This document shows, piece by piece, positions 35,801-46,548 of a stretch of DNA of 64,000 bases. Positions within the stretch are counted from its first letter, which is position 1, and each line of letters opens with the position of its first letter. A model generated the notes under the pieces. The model was not told the origin of the DNA and made no database searches. It worked only from the letters and a program-made list of their open reading frames with translations. The stretch is taken from contig NC_089756.1 in the NCBI RefSeq assembly GCF_040412425.1, forward strand, positions 3,605,498 to 3,669,497. The letters are read 5' to 3'. This DNA comes from Macrobrachium rosenbergii. Taxonomy: Eukaryota; Arthropoda; Malacostraca; Decapoda; Palaemonidae. The position numbers and the translations under genes were made by a program.

Positions 35801-36823
35801 TTAGAAGGTGGTTTGCTGTTGACCATCTTTGGACTCTCCTATCTGTTTGTATGTTTTTCTTTTGTTTTTATATTCGCAAGCTGTTACTGTTTGGCAGTGT
35901 GTGTTTTCTTCGATGTCGGGGCATCCGAAGGACTTTTAATCTTTGTGCAGCCTCCCGACAGAAGGGTTCTTGGACGTCTTAGGCATTATTGGCAGTATCT
36001 GCAGCTTCTTTAACTCCCAGGAGAAGAGAGAGAGAGAGAGAGAGGCTTCGTGTCTTGCCTGTTTGGCTTGAGTGAGATGTACTACTCAAGTGTCTTGGTT
36101 CGTCAGTGGTCGTAAGAGACGGCTTTTGACTCGCTGTTCCAGTGTATCCTTGAGGTCGTCACTCAGCCCTTCAGCAGCGAAGTGTAAGCCACCATTAATA
36201 TTTTTATTATCCTTGTGATAAATGTTGTTGGTGGACTTTTGCTGACGTATGTCAGTCCAGGAGAGTTTGACCTTATGTGCGAGACCTGTAGGGTTATAGA
36301 ATTACTTCATTGCTGGTCTGTGGTATCAGTATATTGATTTATTTAATTGCCAGTCAACATTGTTTTCTTATTAGTAATCTACAGTTGTTATGATGAAAAT
36401 GTGTGTTTTTGGTTTGTTGTTAAGTGTAGGGAATTATTGTATTTAGCTAGGTTTAAGGATTCTAGAGCTCAGTGGCCCTTCCTGTCATGCGTTTGTGATA
36501 ATTTTTTGCCACAGTATGTTTGTGTCTTCCCACCTTCTCCTATAGCTTTCTCTCTTCCTGTTGGTACGATTGTTAGTTAGGAAATGTGTGTATTACTTGT
36601 AAGGTGTGGCCCTTTCCTTTTCAGGTGATTATGTAATTAACGTGGTACCCATTTGTGTATAATTATATTTGTTATTAATGGTTTTACACATAGTGCTATT
36701 TTGCCCTTCCGGTTTGTGTTTTGAGTTTCATTTTTGCTGTTACAAGGGCTATCACTCCACTTAATAGGAGTAGATGGTTTTAAGGTGGATCTTTACAAAG
36801 AACTAGTAACGGAATTCGTTACA
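35801..36823 (+). mobile_element. 5' LTR and upstream region of the outer Gypsy element (left end uncertain)
   Basis: The right boundary is firm: GGAATTCGTTACA ends at 36823, then AATTT, then the primer-binding site. The left boundary cannot be fixed, because the partner LTR lies beyond the window end. A (GA)n run is at 36027-36043. It contains no long coding frame. Confidence 0.5.
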
Positions 36824-36828
36824 AATTT

Positions 36829-36846
36829 TGGCGACCGTGACAGGAT
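36829..36846 (+). promoter_or_regulatory. Primer-binding site, tRNA-Arg type
   Basis: TGGCGACCGTGACAGGAT is complementary over 18 bases to the 3' end of an arthropod tRNA-Arg (anticodon UCG) as I recall it, CCA included. Minus-strand DNA synthesis of the outer Gypsy element would start here. It lies 5 bases after the LTR end, as expected. Confidence 0.8.
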
Positions 36847-36961
36847 CCACCTTTGTGGTGCAGTAAAGTTGCTCAGGTAATTAACAGGAAGGTGACAGGG
36901 TGTATATGGGTACTGTTTAGTTAATATTTTAGCTTCGTAATTTTTTTTTCATCCCCTAAAA

Positions 36962-38345
36962 ATGTCTGTAGAAATTTGTTTAGGAGAACTTTTGGAGAGC
37001 CCAGATTGGGAGGATCAGATCTTTAAGCTAAGAAGTGACCAGTTGTGGCAGGTTGCAGTGTTGCTTGACTTAAGGTTACCCACTGAAATTAGGAAGGGTC
37101 GCTTGTTAAAACAGGTATTGGCTGCTGTGAAAGAATACCAGTAAGAAACCTTAGCCAGGAAAAACGTATCAGGTGATAGGCAGGGCCAGAGTGAAATAAA
37201 TAATAATAATGAAGAGTCAGCTGAGGTAAAGCTCCTGGTGTTGAGGGAGCAAATTAAAATTAGGGAGCTCGAGTATCAGGCTCTCCAATTTCAGGCTGAT
37301 GAAAGGCAGAGAGAAAGGGCACACGAAATTGAGCACAGGGCCCATGAGGTATGGGTTTTGCAACTGAAGTTGGAGTTAAAATCAAAGAAAGGTAGTGATG
37401 TTGATTCTCATGAAGGCCCCTATGAGAAAGGTAGATTTAACTTAGAGGGGGTTATTAAAATTAGTTCCCAATTTTTACAAGACCAGTGTGTCTGAGTTTT
37501 CAGTTCATTCAAACGGGTCGCTCGGAAACTAGAATGGCCCTTAGATATGTGGACCACTTTGGTCCAGTGCAGATTTAAGGGTAAGGCCCAAAGAGTCTAT
37601 AATGGGCTTAATGAAGAGTTATCTGCAGAGTATGACACTGTTAAGGCCATCATGCTAAAGGGTTATGATTTAGTTCCTGAGGCGTGTCACCAAAAGCTTA
37701 GAAATTTCAGGAAAACCCATGATTACACATATGTAGAATTTGCCCGGAAGAAGGAGCTGTATTTCGACGATTGGCTCAAGTCCCGAGAGGTTACCAAATT
37801 CGACAAATTGAGGGAGCTCATGTTGGTCATAGAATTTAAAATCTGTGTCTTGGGACCTTCGAACTCATTTGGAGGAACTTAGATGTGTTACAGCAGGTGG
37901 TGATTGCCGCAGATAAGTAGGCTATGCGCTGATTCATCATCAGGAGGGTAAACTTATGCCGTCGAATAAATTAAGTGATTGTGGTAATAGTTGGCTACGT
38001 TCCAACCCAGGTAATAGAAAAGATTCAGGGAATAATGATAATGTTAGTCAGGGATATAGCTGTAGTAGTTGCGGTAATATGAGTGGTCCCCGAGGCAATA
38101 GCAATTTTAGTGGTAAGAAAAATAATTATAACGTTTATAGGAACCAGGTTGTCCGAAATAATAACAATCGCCCTGTTAATGATAACATCAGAGAGAGTCT
38201 GGGTAGAAACGTAGTTTGCTTCTGGTGCAACAGAAGGGGTCAAGGCTAACTGTAATACTATGAAAAGCTACCTGGATCGAGGAAATAAACGTCCGGTGAT
38301 GGTAGTTAACAAAATTGTTAGTAAAAAGGTAGAGTCCCCGGAAGA
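36962..38345 (+). pseudogene. gag of the outer IN-first Gypsy element, disrupted
   Basis: Starts at ATG 36962 (MSVEICLGELLESPDWEDQI). Pieces 36962-37144, 37145-37495, 37505-37882 and 37956-38249 together follow a vertebrate/invertebrate Gypsy gag plan: N-terminal helical part, charged coil (REQIKIRELEYQALQFQ), capsid region (KGKAQRVYNGL, KLRNFRK, FARKKELYFDDWL), an Asn/Gly-rich linker and a zinc knuckle VCFWCNRRG.(frameshift).VKANC. The knuckle histidine codon is lost in a small deletion at ~38238. Stops occur at 37142 and 37493. An (AAT)n run follows at 38356-38393. The element's own role is particle assembly and RNA packaging; this copy cannot do it. Confidence 0.8.
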
Positions 38346-38351
38346 TACCCC

Positions 38352-38394
<43 letters not shown>

Positions 38395-38434
38395 CAATGA
38401 CTAATATTTTCCTAATATACATTTAATGGCAATC

Positions 38435-38783
38435 TGCTTTCAGGTCCTCTAAGTGGTAAAGGTAAGAAAATTAAGATCTTGAGAGATACCGGGGCAGCTC
38501 AGTCGTTAATTGTCCTTAGTACCGCGCCCTCGGATCATGTATATTTAAATAAAATGAATTTGTGGTGCTAGAGGGTTTGCCGAATACTGTGAATTCCTAC
38601 CCAATCGAGACAGTCTTTCTGAAGACAAGAAGGTTTAAGGGACAGGTTAGGTTGGCTGTGGTAGACCGTTTGCCTCTCCCTGGTATTGATTGCCTATATG
38701 CTAATGATCTTCCTTCGAGGAAGGAAATATGTCCCTTCCCGATATTAACCTTAACCTCTCTTGCTGGTACTTATAAAAATTGA
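38435..38783 (+). pseudogene. Retropepsin of the outer Gypsy element
   Basis: ILRDTGAAQSLIVLS carries an intact D-T-G-A active-site loop (~38488-38520). After a frameshift near 38550 the frame 38562-38783 holds the rest: FVVLEGLPNT, KTRRFKGQVRLAV, and the closing motif LPLPGIDCLYANDL, where Gypsy proteases usually read ...LGNDLAG. It processes the Gag-Pol polyprotein in a live element. Confidence 0.8.
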
Positions 38784-39042
38784 TGGTGTAATGACGCGTT
38801 CCCGCCCTAAGGAGGTAGAAAATTTTGATATTAATTTAGATGAGACAGGCAATCAACCTGTAAAGGAATTGGAAAGTAGGGAGCATTTGAATTTAGACTA
38901 TGTAGATTGGGATTCAGAGGCCTTCCGATAGGCTCAGAATCGAGAATTCCACCCTGATGTTGACGTACTCGATTTTGACGATATTACTAAACCTTTCTTT
39001 TGCAGTATCAATGATTTATTATATCGAGTCAGTCGAGCCAGG
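38784..39042 (+). pseudogene. Linker and N-terminal start of integrase, outer element
   Basis: The frame opens MTRSRPKEVENFDINLDE, a linker type seen after protease in IN-first Gypsy elements, and proceeds to SINDLLYRVSRA, the strand before the integrase zinc domain. One stop is present at ~38929. It is cut at 39042 by the BEL element and resumes at 56194. Confidence 0.65.
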
Positions 39043-39710
39043 TGTTGTGAATTTTCATCCACAACGCACTGTTTCTCTGCTGATGTTGTTAGCTAAAGGA
39101 TTGCAAAGGATGATGGGAACGTCTACAAACTAGGGAAGGCTCAATGAGACCACAGTTTTAAAATGTTGACTTAAGAACTAATTTATTTACAACTATTATT
39201 TACATACAAGTACTCATCACTAAATGCATGAATAAAGTAATTTTCCCCAGCTAAATTATATCTCAAATAAACGAATCCCACATTGCACTTGAAGCCGATG
39301 CAGGCTTCGTTATGTTAATCAAATTTTAATTAGCAAAATATTTATTACAAGTTTAAGATAATTTAGGAACTGAACCTCGGTGGACACATTTACAAATCTC
39401 AATCACTTTTCCTACCTCACTTGCTGTGTCATAGATGTTAACAAAGAACCTTTCAGTGCTTATTACCAACAACTTGTCCTACGCTATTCTGGATCGGAAG
39501 AGCCGATCATCTGAGCCCGCTTCCACCTTTTCTAGTCATTCGATGAGGCGTAATTGCGACTTTCCCGCCAAATGGACATGTTCGGATCGCGCATCAGTGC
39601 CGCCCAGACGGGACCGGAGCACGTTCGTCCGGCCCATGAGCAACCAGAAAAACATGGTTTGGGCGCCCAACGGCCCAGCAAGGTGGTGAAAGGTGTAACT
39701 TTTCACAACA
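39043..39710 (-). mobile_element. 3' LTR of the BEL/Pao element
   Basis: 668 bp. On the minus strand it begins TGTTGTGAAAAG and ends TTCACAACA, a TG..CA LTR with an 8-base inverted end. It matches 50796-51208 joined to 55953-56193. The polypurine tract on the minus strand, GGTGGGAGGA (39711-39720), directly precedes it, confirming that the element reads leftwards. Confidence 0.9.
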
Positions 39711-40221
39711 TCCTCCCACCTACAAAGTGGAGGGCTCACACGATACGCACTAAACTTATATACCTTAACTACTAACTCTCAATGAAGAAAGAAGAAAAAA
39801 AAAGGGGCGGGTGTTTCACACTTGGCCCAACTCCAACCGGGCCCTGTTGAAGCTGGGTCAAATGTGACAACACACAGCAATAAAAAAAAGTTTGAGTGGC
39901 CACTCTTAATCTATGCAGCAACAATTATCAACTTAATTGCCTCAATCCTGTTGAGACGTTCTTCAATACAATAAAGCACTACCTTAATAAAAATTCAGTA
40001 CCTTACATGGTCAGCATTTCAATTAAAAATGGGAACAAATATGATCAATAGCGATGAGTTTACATCATCCTTGAACACTGTACATTCTTCACCGTTGCCC
40101 TGCACTCGGAGTACTGATTCACCAGGAACTCGCGAAGTGCACGCTACTCAACTCTCTCCTTCAAGGCTCCCTTACGACTCACACTTGTATATAGTTCACC
40201 TCACTCGCAATTTTTTCTGTC
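39711..40221 (-). other. 3' untranslated region of the BEL/Pao element
   Basis: Lies between the pol stop and the polypurine tract. No coding signal on either strand. Confidence 0.6.
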
Positions 40222-41360
40222 CTACACTGTCCCTTCCTGCATCCACTGAGCCATTCTTTGTTGCTGTGCGAGGGCTGCTTTTCTGTGCGGCCTGGCTCGT
40301 CCAGTACTTTCCCCTTCACATCCCCAAGCTTCTTCTTCGGCAAGCTCGCTACTATCATTACTTACGACATCGAACACTTTCCCATCGAGTCCTTCTGTCT
40401 CTCGACTATCACACACACTCAAATCGATCGGGTCGTCTGTAATTCCTTCCTCTGCTGCTCTCTTGGCGTCTGGGTCGTCTTCTTCGTCTGATAATTTATA
40501 AGGGAACAATGTGATTAATTGCGCAAAAGTACGCCTCCCCTTTGTAAAGGACCTTGGCTGATCGCAACACACCCTGGGGGTCAGTATACACTGTAAGGAC
40601 CCTCCCAAGTGGCCATTCTCTGCATTTTATGGATTCAATCTTGATCAGGACGACATCGCCTGCCTTAAGAGGCATAACTGCTGCTTCCCTTGAATCATGG
40701 CGCTCCTGTAGCACTTGTAAGTAGCCATCTCTCCAATAATCCCTGAATTTGCTGAGGGCGGTTGTCAGACAAAAATAATGATGGCAAAGTTGCTTCGTTG
40801 TTAGGGTGTCCCACATCCCTTCGTGGGGCATAACGGGTGACAGAAGTTGAATGAAATCCCCTCGTAGAAGGTGAGAAGGTGTAATGACTCCGTCGTCTCT
40901 CTCATCACCCGAGTACATCAGGGGGCGATTGTTGATGACAGCTTGGCTGGCCATACAGGTGACCAACAGTAAGTAAACCACTCCGGTGTCGGTCTTGATA
41001 GGTGCAGTGTGGTCCAGTCCCACACATTCGAAGGGTCTGTTCAAGGTGGTTCTTACAGCAGGAAGTTGTGGAGGTGGTGGGAGTCGTAGTGGAGGCTGGA
41101 AGGTCATCTTACACACACTGCATGCTCGGATTACACCCTTAGCTAAAGTTCTCAATTCAGGCGTCCAGCATTCCTAGCGGAAAAGTACAATTAATACATT
41201 GACACAACAATGGGCGTGTGTTGCATACAAATGATTAAGATATAATTTGACTAACTGACTCTTAGCTGGCAATAACAACAATTCAGCTTTGCATCCCACT
41301 GCACCAGCAATCCTGGAGCTGGTGTAAATGATTTGATTACAGACAGTTAAGTTCAACTGC
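40222..41360 (-). pseudogene. BEL/Pao integrase C-terminal region, internally deleted
   Basis: The minus-strand frame 41155-40496 has the zinc-domain remnant (RACSVCK), the first catalytic block (ECVGLDHTAPIK), then jumps from VYLLLVTCMASQ directly to AVINNRPLMYSGDE. The ~100 residues that normally lie between them, with the second Asp and the region before the Glu, are missing. The C-terminal part (FRDYWRDGYLQVLQERH, AGDVVLIK, WPLGRV, PQGVLRSAKV) is preserved, and an acidic tail in a shifted frame ends at 40222. Integrase joins cDNA to host DNA; this copy cannot. Confidence 0.85.
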
Positions 41361-41375
41361 TTTACATTCCTGATT

Positions 41376-42339
41376 CTAAATAAGCACAGACAGACAGCAG
41401 TGATGCCTCTGTTCTAAAAAGACAAGTTTAAGAAAGGGGTCAGCATCTGAACAAACAAATTTCAATACATTGCGCACTACATTTAACATATAAGTAAACG
41501 AAACCTTACTCCCCTCTATGTGCCATAGTTCTCCCGGCTCTCCAAGTTCGCCTTCATCTTTCAATTCCCTGACTGCAGCTGTCAAGCACGACTCATCTGA
41601 TATCATTGTCTTACAAGGTTGAGGGGGCATGTCTACAGGACCCGTCGCACGTAAAAAATGGGGGCCATTTCGCCACAGCTCGCTCTGTATCAGATCTTTG
41701 GTGTTCATGCCTCGCGTGAGGATGTCAGCTGGATTTAATTTGGTGGGGACATACTTCAACTGGATCTCATGCTGTCTCTGTAGAAATAGGATCTCACCAA
41801 CTCGATTAGAGATGAAACAATTATGGTTGGATTCTTTAGTCTCTACCCAAGTTTTGGCAACCAAACTATCGGTCCACACAACCACACAAGCAAAACTCCA
41901 CAATCCAAACAGGTGACCAGCTAACCTGAAAGCCACCACTAAAGCTAATAATTCCAGTTTGGGAATCGGCAACTTTACATAGCTTACGCGGCATAACCCG
42001 CATCCTAGAAGTAAGTAGCCGACTATTTCCTACTGCATCTCTAACATACGGTACTGCTCCGTAAGCCTTACTGGAGGCATCTGCAAAGACATGGAGCTCA
42101 CTCTGTCTTATGATCACTCCTCTCTTAAATTCCAAAGCTTCCACTGACTCAAACTGCTCGAGTATCTCCTGAGCTTGACATTGCCTCTCCAGCGACAGCA
42201 CCTCATCCCACTCAATCCCTTTTTCCCACAAATCCTGCAAAAATAGCTTTCCTTTCACGAACACTGGACTAACTAATCCCAACGGGTCAAAATTCGACAC
42301 GAGCAATGCGAGTAACTTACGTTTCGTGAGTTTTTCCAT
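41376..42339 (-). pseudogene. BEL/Pao RNase H region
   Basis: Frame 42339-41866 carries the BEL connection motif (FDPLGLVSPVFVKGKLFLQDLW) and LHVFADASSKAYGAV with the first RNase H Asp. Frame 41972-41376 carries PKLELLALV (Glu), VVWTDSLV (Asp) and VPTKLNPADILTRGM. These are standard BEL/Pao RNase H features. The two frames are joined by a frameshift near 41960. Confidence 0.85.
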
Positions 42340-43255
42340 CCCTCACAGACTCATTTATCTTCTTTCCACCCTTCAGACTCAGCACATCCTTACTTCTACC
42401 CCACTTCATACCTAACACAGTCGCTACACTTGGTTCATCAGCTTCCATTTCCTCATCAAACTCCATCACATTACTTGCCCAACCTGTTAAGGGCATACCC
42501 ACTTCTGCCAACAACGCTTTCACCTGCTTGCATTCAGCTTTCATCTTAGGCACTGAATCATAAGTTTTCAAAAAGTTATCCACATAAAACGACTTCATCA
42601 GCTCTTCTCTCCCATGGTCCCTTAGATGTGTGTAACACCTGTTGCAGAATATACGGACTGGTGATGACACCAAAAACCACCATTCTGAAGGCGTAGGTTG
42701 TCAATTTACCAGACTCCTGCCGCCAAAGGAATCATACATACTTACAATCTGCGGGGTGTAAAAGGACACAGAGGAAGGCCTTACTAATATCACTAATGAC
42801 AGCATAGGAGTTTGTTCGGAACTTTAACAATAGGTTGTACAAAAGCTCGACTAAATTCAGGCCAGCATATAGGCAATCATTTAGGGACGATTCGCCCTTA
42901 CGCTTAGAGGATGCATTGAAAACAATGCACAACGGAGTTGTGCTACTCTCTTTCCTCACGCCAAAGTGAGGCATAAAATATCCATCGTTTCGGGGTTCAG
43001 AAACTTCTTCAATGAAGCCTGACCTCAAATAAGTATCAAGGACTCGCTGGTACGACTCTCTGTACCCAGGATCCTTCTGAACTGCTTTTCTAAAGCAACA
43101 TTACTGTAATTGTTGCTGGGACATTGCATCCCTTTGAAGGGTAAGTTAACCTGATAACCCGACTGGTTCTTTACCACGCTCTGTTGCACCTGTATCATCG
43201 CAGTTTTCTCAGACTCAGTGACTCTCAGGAGAAATTTGTCAGTCTCCACCAACAA
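42317..43255 (-). pseudogene. BEL/Pao reverse transcriptase
   Basis: Frames 43255-43025, 43028-42732 and 42673-42317 supply the RT: NLPFKGMQCPSNNYSNVALEK, YFMPHFGVRKESSTTPLCIV, FNASSKRKGESSLNDCLY, and VISDISKAFL with a catalytic Asp. Next come the decayed region at 42732-42650 and ELMKSFYVDNFL (YVDN where BEL elements have YVDD). Frameshifts separate the pieces. The order after protease is normal for BEL/Pao. Confidence 0.85.
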
Positions 43256-43256
43256 T

Positions 43257-44411
43257 CTACATCACCTCATTTTCTATGATTCTGTGGACTCTCAACGGGC
43301 ACACATTTGACTTTACGACACCTTGCAGTGCCCATTGCGGTGTTTTCCTGTAGGGGGCTACATCATTATGAGTAAAGAACAAATTCACGCCATCTATCTT
43401 TTCCATTCCAGTCACAAAGTAACCAAAATAATCTGCTCCAATGAGAAGATTGATGTCTTTCAGCAAATCACTTTTTGCTTTATTATCAGCTAATGTATAT
43501 CCCTTACCTTCCAGTTGTTTTTTGACGTTTACTAATCCCAAATTATGAATGGGGGTTATCAACATGATCATCAACAATTAACTTTACTCTAACCATGCAT
43601 TTTCCCAGATGAATTCTACCACCAACTATCTCGTATTCTCCCGTGACTCATTGAGAAGCAAAGGGGCTAAATTTAACTTTACATTTCTATTTACTTTCAA
43701 TCTCAATTTACGAGCCAATGATGTTGAAATAAAGCTCCTCTGGCCACCAGTATCCAAAAACATCCAGGTAGTAACTGGTTGTTTCTGATTATATATAACT
43801 ACTGTAGCGGTGGGTAGCAAGGTGGTGGGTAATTCAGCAGCTGGTTTGTTCTTTACAGTTTTCGTACTGGTGGAAGGTTTTTCATTTACTTTACTTTTAC
43901 TTTGATCACTACGATCGGAACTGGCTACAACGGTTGATCGAGTTCGATTCACACATTTTCCTTGGGAGGATACAGGGGTGACTGTGACAATCTTTCGGTG
44001 TTGAACTACTGGTCGGGCGATTGTTTGGTGGGACGGACTCGGGTATGTATGTTTTCTGGAGAACACATTGTGAGACAATCTATTGCTGCCACTCCCTTCA
44101 CAAGTGAGGTTGTGATGCCTTTCATTACAGAGCTTACAAGTTTGTCTACTGGGGCATTGATGACTTGCATGTCCTGTAGCTAAGCAATTAAGACATCTGC
44201 GATTGAGTACGAGTTGGTGCCTTTTGGCGGCAGCACTGGAAAATGTGGTACATTGATATGCTGTTTGATTACAGTTACAGAATGGACAATTCTGGGAGCG
44301 TGAGGAGCTCGAGCGTGCAGTTTCAGGTTGAACATCAAGTGAAAGATTCTCTCCCTTCTGGAGGGCATCATTCTCACATGAGCAAACTATATAATCGATA
44401 GCAGAATACAT
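43257..44411 (-). pseudogene. BEL/Pao gag zinc-finger region and protease
   Basis: Frame 44411-43626 shows three Cys/His clusters (CPFCNCN, CLNCLATGHASHQC, CKLCNERHHNLTC), as in BEL Gag. A Ser/Lys linker follows, then the protease active site MFLDTGGQRSFIS. After a frameshift at ~43600 the frame 43577-43257 ends the protease (INLLIGADYFGYFVTG). The D-T-G is intact. Confidence 0.85.
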
Positions 44412-44917
44412 TTCGTCAAGATTAAAGTCACACTTTCTCTCAGATGATCACTAATGCGACCAACGCTTGGTGCGTGTCACCATAGCTCTCTTTCAACAGC
44501 TTTCTTGCTGCTAATCAGTCTGAGGGGCTCTCCTTTCAACGATCCAGTTAGATAAGTAAATCTAATCACGTCGTCTAGATCAGGTTGATCATGAACCAGC
44601 ACATCAAACAATGCTATGATATTGCTATATTCTCTTCTCCCCCCACTGAAAGTGGGCAAGGGAATCTCCTTAAGTCATGGCAATTCTTTCTTGGGTCGAA
44701 CAGAGTTCGATAGGAGACTTATTCGGTCAATAATCAAGGTTATGGCCTTACGAGCGCGGTCTAAGACTTTCTTAACTTCACTTTGAACTTCAGGGTCAAC
44801 AGTTACTAATGACAGGATGTACGCATCTTTAAGTACTTTCTCATCCACTTTTATTCTATTAAGCGTTTCTTCATAAACAGATTGGCTATGAGACTCGACG
44901 AGGTCTTGGTGTGCCTT
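44412..44917 (-). pseudogene. BEL/Pao gag, central part
   Basis: The minus strand reads through YEETLNRIKVDEKVLKDAYI and an RARKAITLIIDRI helix, a TGA at ~44672, then the diagnostic BEL Gag segment LPTFSGGRREYSNIIALFDVLVHD and YLTGSLKGEPLRLISS. A second break lies near 44480. The CsRn1-like element at 44918-49978 splits it from its N-terminal part. Confidence 0.8.
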
Positions 44918-45347
44918 GTAAAGTCATCTGTAAAGTCATTTGTAAAGTCTCATCTATAAAGTCATTTGTAAAGTCTCTGCTGAGCAAGTTTTCTGTGGAG
45001 ACGTTCCATTTTCTTTGCCTCTACAATTGGTCACGCCTAACGTGCCAGGTCACGTAAATTCAATCATTTAAACTATGTATATATTTGTTTACCTGTTATC
45101 AATTGCGTATCGTATGTTTCTTCTTTCACAGGCATCAAGATTGTATCCAATTTCACTTCTGTCTATTTTCACATTGTAAAGTGTACTCGATCGCTGTATT
45201 TATTGTTATTTATTATCGACCTCAGGTCACTGAGGCTCCCATTGTATTCCACGGCTCGACGCCAGTCTGCCACTATATAAACTGCCTGGATCATGAATAA
45301 ATTAGCAGATCTCTTTTACCTGCTCGTTTTTTTTTGCACCTCTTAAA
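44918..45347 (+). mobile_element. CsRn1-like Gypsy element 1: 5' LTR
   Basis: 430 bp, TGTAAAGTC...CTCTTAAA. Near-identical to 49549-49978 (about a dozen substitutions). It opens with four tandem TGTAAAGTCATC/T-like units. TATATAA lies at ~45275 and AATAAA at ~45296, giving a plausible U3-R-U5 layout. Flanked by TGCCT (44913-44917), and TGCTT follows the 3' LTR (49979-49983). Confidence 0.9.
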
Positions 45348-45348
45348 G

Positions 45349-45365
45349 TGGTGACCCCGGAGTGG
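45349..45365 (+). promoter_or_regulatory. Primer-binding site, tRNA-Trp type (element 1)
   Basis: TGGTGACCCCGGAGTGG begins one base after the LTR. The first 11 bases match the complement of an arthropod tRNA-Trp 3' end including CCA. tRNA-Trp priming is a known trait of CsRn1-group Gypsy elements. Confidence 0.7.
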
Positions 45366-45581
45366 TTCCCAGAGCCATTAGCGGACCCATACGGCGACTC
45401 AGTCTTGGCTTCAGGAACTTACTCACACCCTTAGCAGACTAATTACAGCTCTGAACCAGCGTTTGGGGATGCTGACACTCGTCAGCAAAATCACCAGCAT
45501 CATTAGCGGACTCACATGGCGCACTTCCAAGCGCATTTTGATCGCGGGTACCCTACTCCAGTTAAGAGGGCAAAGAGCGAG

Positions 45582-46548
45582 CATGGACGCGGACATCCCT
45601 TCCCTTGTTCAGTTAACCGCTAACCTCGTGGATTCGGATGCCTACCTCCCTCCCATATCACCCGCCCCTGCGCCAAGGCTCTCATGCTCCTCCACACCCC
45701 TGCCCGCGCCCCACACTCTCCCCTGGCCGGTGCCCTGCCCAGCAGGACAATCACGGGTCGCCCTGTCCATAAACTGCCGCCATTCACGCAGGGGAATCCA
45801 TCAGCATGGCTGTACAGGGTCGAGAGCCAGTTCAGGCTGGTGGAACTCAACGACGAGGTGCTGCAGGCGGACACAGTACTCAATGTCCTGCCGGAGGAAA
45901 CCTACAGAAAGCTCACCTACCACCTCCTGAAGAAGTCCCTACTTGAGGCATGCTCCCTGCCGGTCGCCGAGCAGGCCGCCCGTGCCCTCGACCTCGCCGT
46001 CAGCCCGCGGCAGGATCAGAGCATCATGGAGTCATGGGGCATGATTCAAGACCTCCTCACCCTCCCAGACACCGATGGCACCGGAAAACAGAACGCAAAT
46101 AAGCCTGTCGTAGGAGCTCATCCTTCATCAGCTCCTCCCAGAGGTCTGGACACAAATCCCTGAGCCCTACGCCATGCCCCTCGATGACCTGATCCGCACA
46201 GCGCAGAACCTGACGGACTCCGTAAAGGCAATGAAGCGGGTACCAGCACCCGCACTACCAGTCAGCACCATCCAGCAGGAGGAAGGCGCAGAGCAGGAGG
46301 TCAACGTCGTCGCCAGGAGGCGCCCAGCACCTCACAACAGGTGGAATTCTCCGGGCTTTTGCCACTACCACAGGCGGTTTGGCAAGGATGCCCGGAACTG
46401 CCTGCCGTCCTGTTCATTCGCCCGTTCAAAAAACGGGGGAGGCGGCGGCCATGGCAGCAGAAGAACCCAGGGGCCCAGAACCAGTAGGCTTCTATGTCCA
46501 CGACACCATCTCCGGCAGGATGATGCTGGTCGACACGAGGGCCATTAG
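45582..46548 (+). pseudogene. CsRn1-like element 1: gag
   Basis: Starts at ATG 45582 (MDADIPSLVQLTANL; the same start as element 2). It has a frameshift in the proline-rich part near 45720, then the capsid segment (KLPPFTQGNPSAWLYRVESQF..LVELNDEVLQAD), a second shift near 46100, LDDLIRTAQNLTDSVKAM, and a CHCC finger at 46360-46413 (C-x2-H-x9-C-x3-C: CHYHRRFGKDARNCLPSC). That unusual Gag finger is diagnostic of the CsRn1 group. The start is supported by the parallel position in element 2. Confidence 0.85.

Noticed and set aside
39435..39775. Plus-strand frames of 73-84 codons repeated near 55.6-56.1 kb
   Set aside because: Both lie within copies of the BEL LTR; shared sequence is LTR, not a gene.
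45085..45300. 71-codon frame present twice (45085 and 49717) that looks like a conserved small protein
   Set aside because: It lies wholly inside the two LTRs of one element; conservation only reflects LTR identity.
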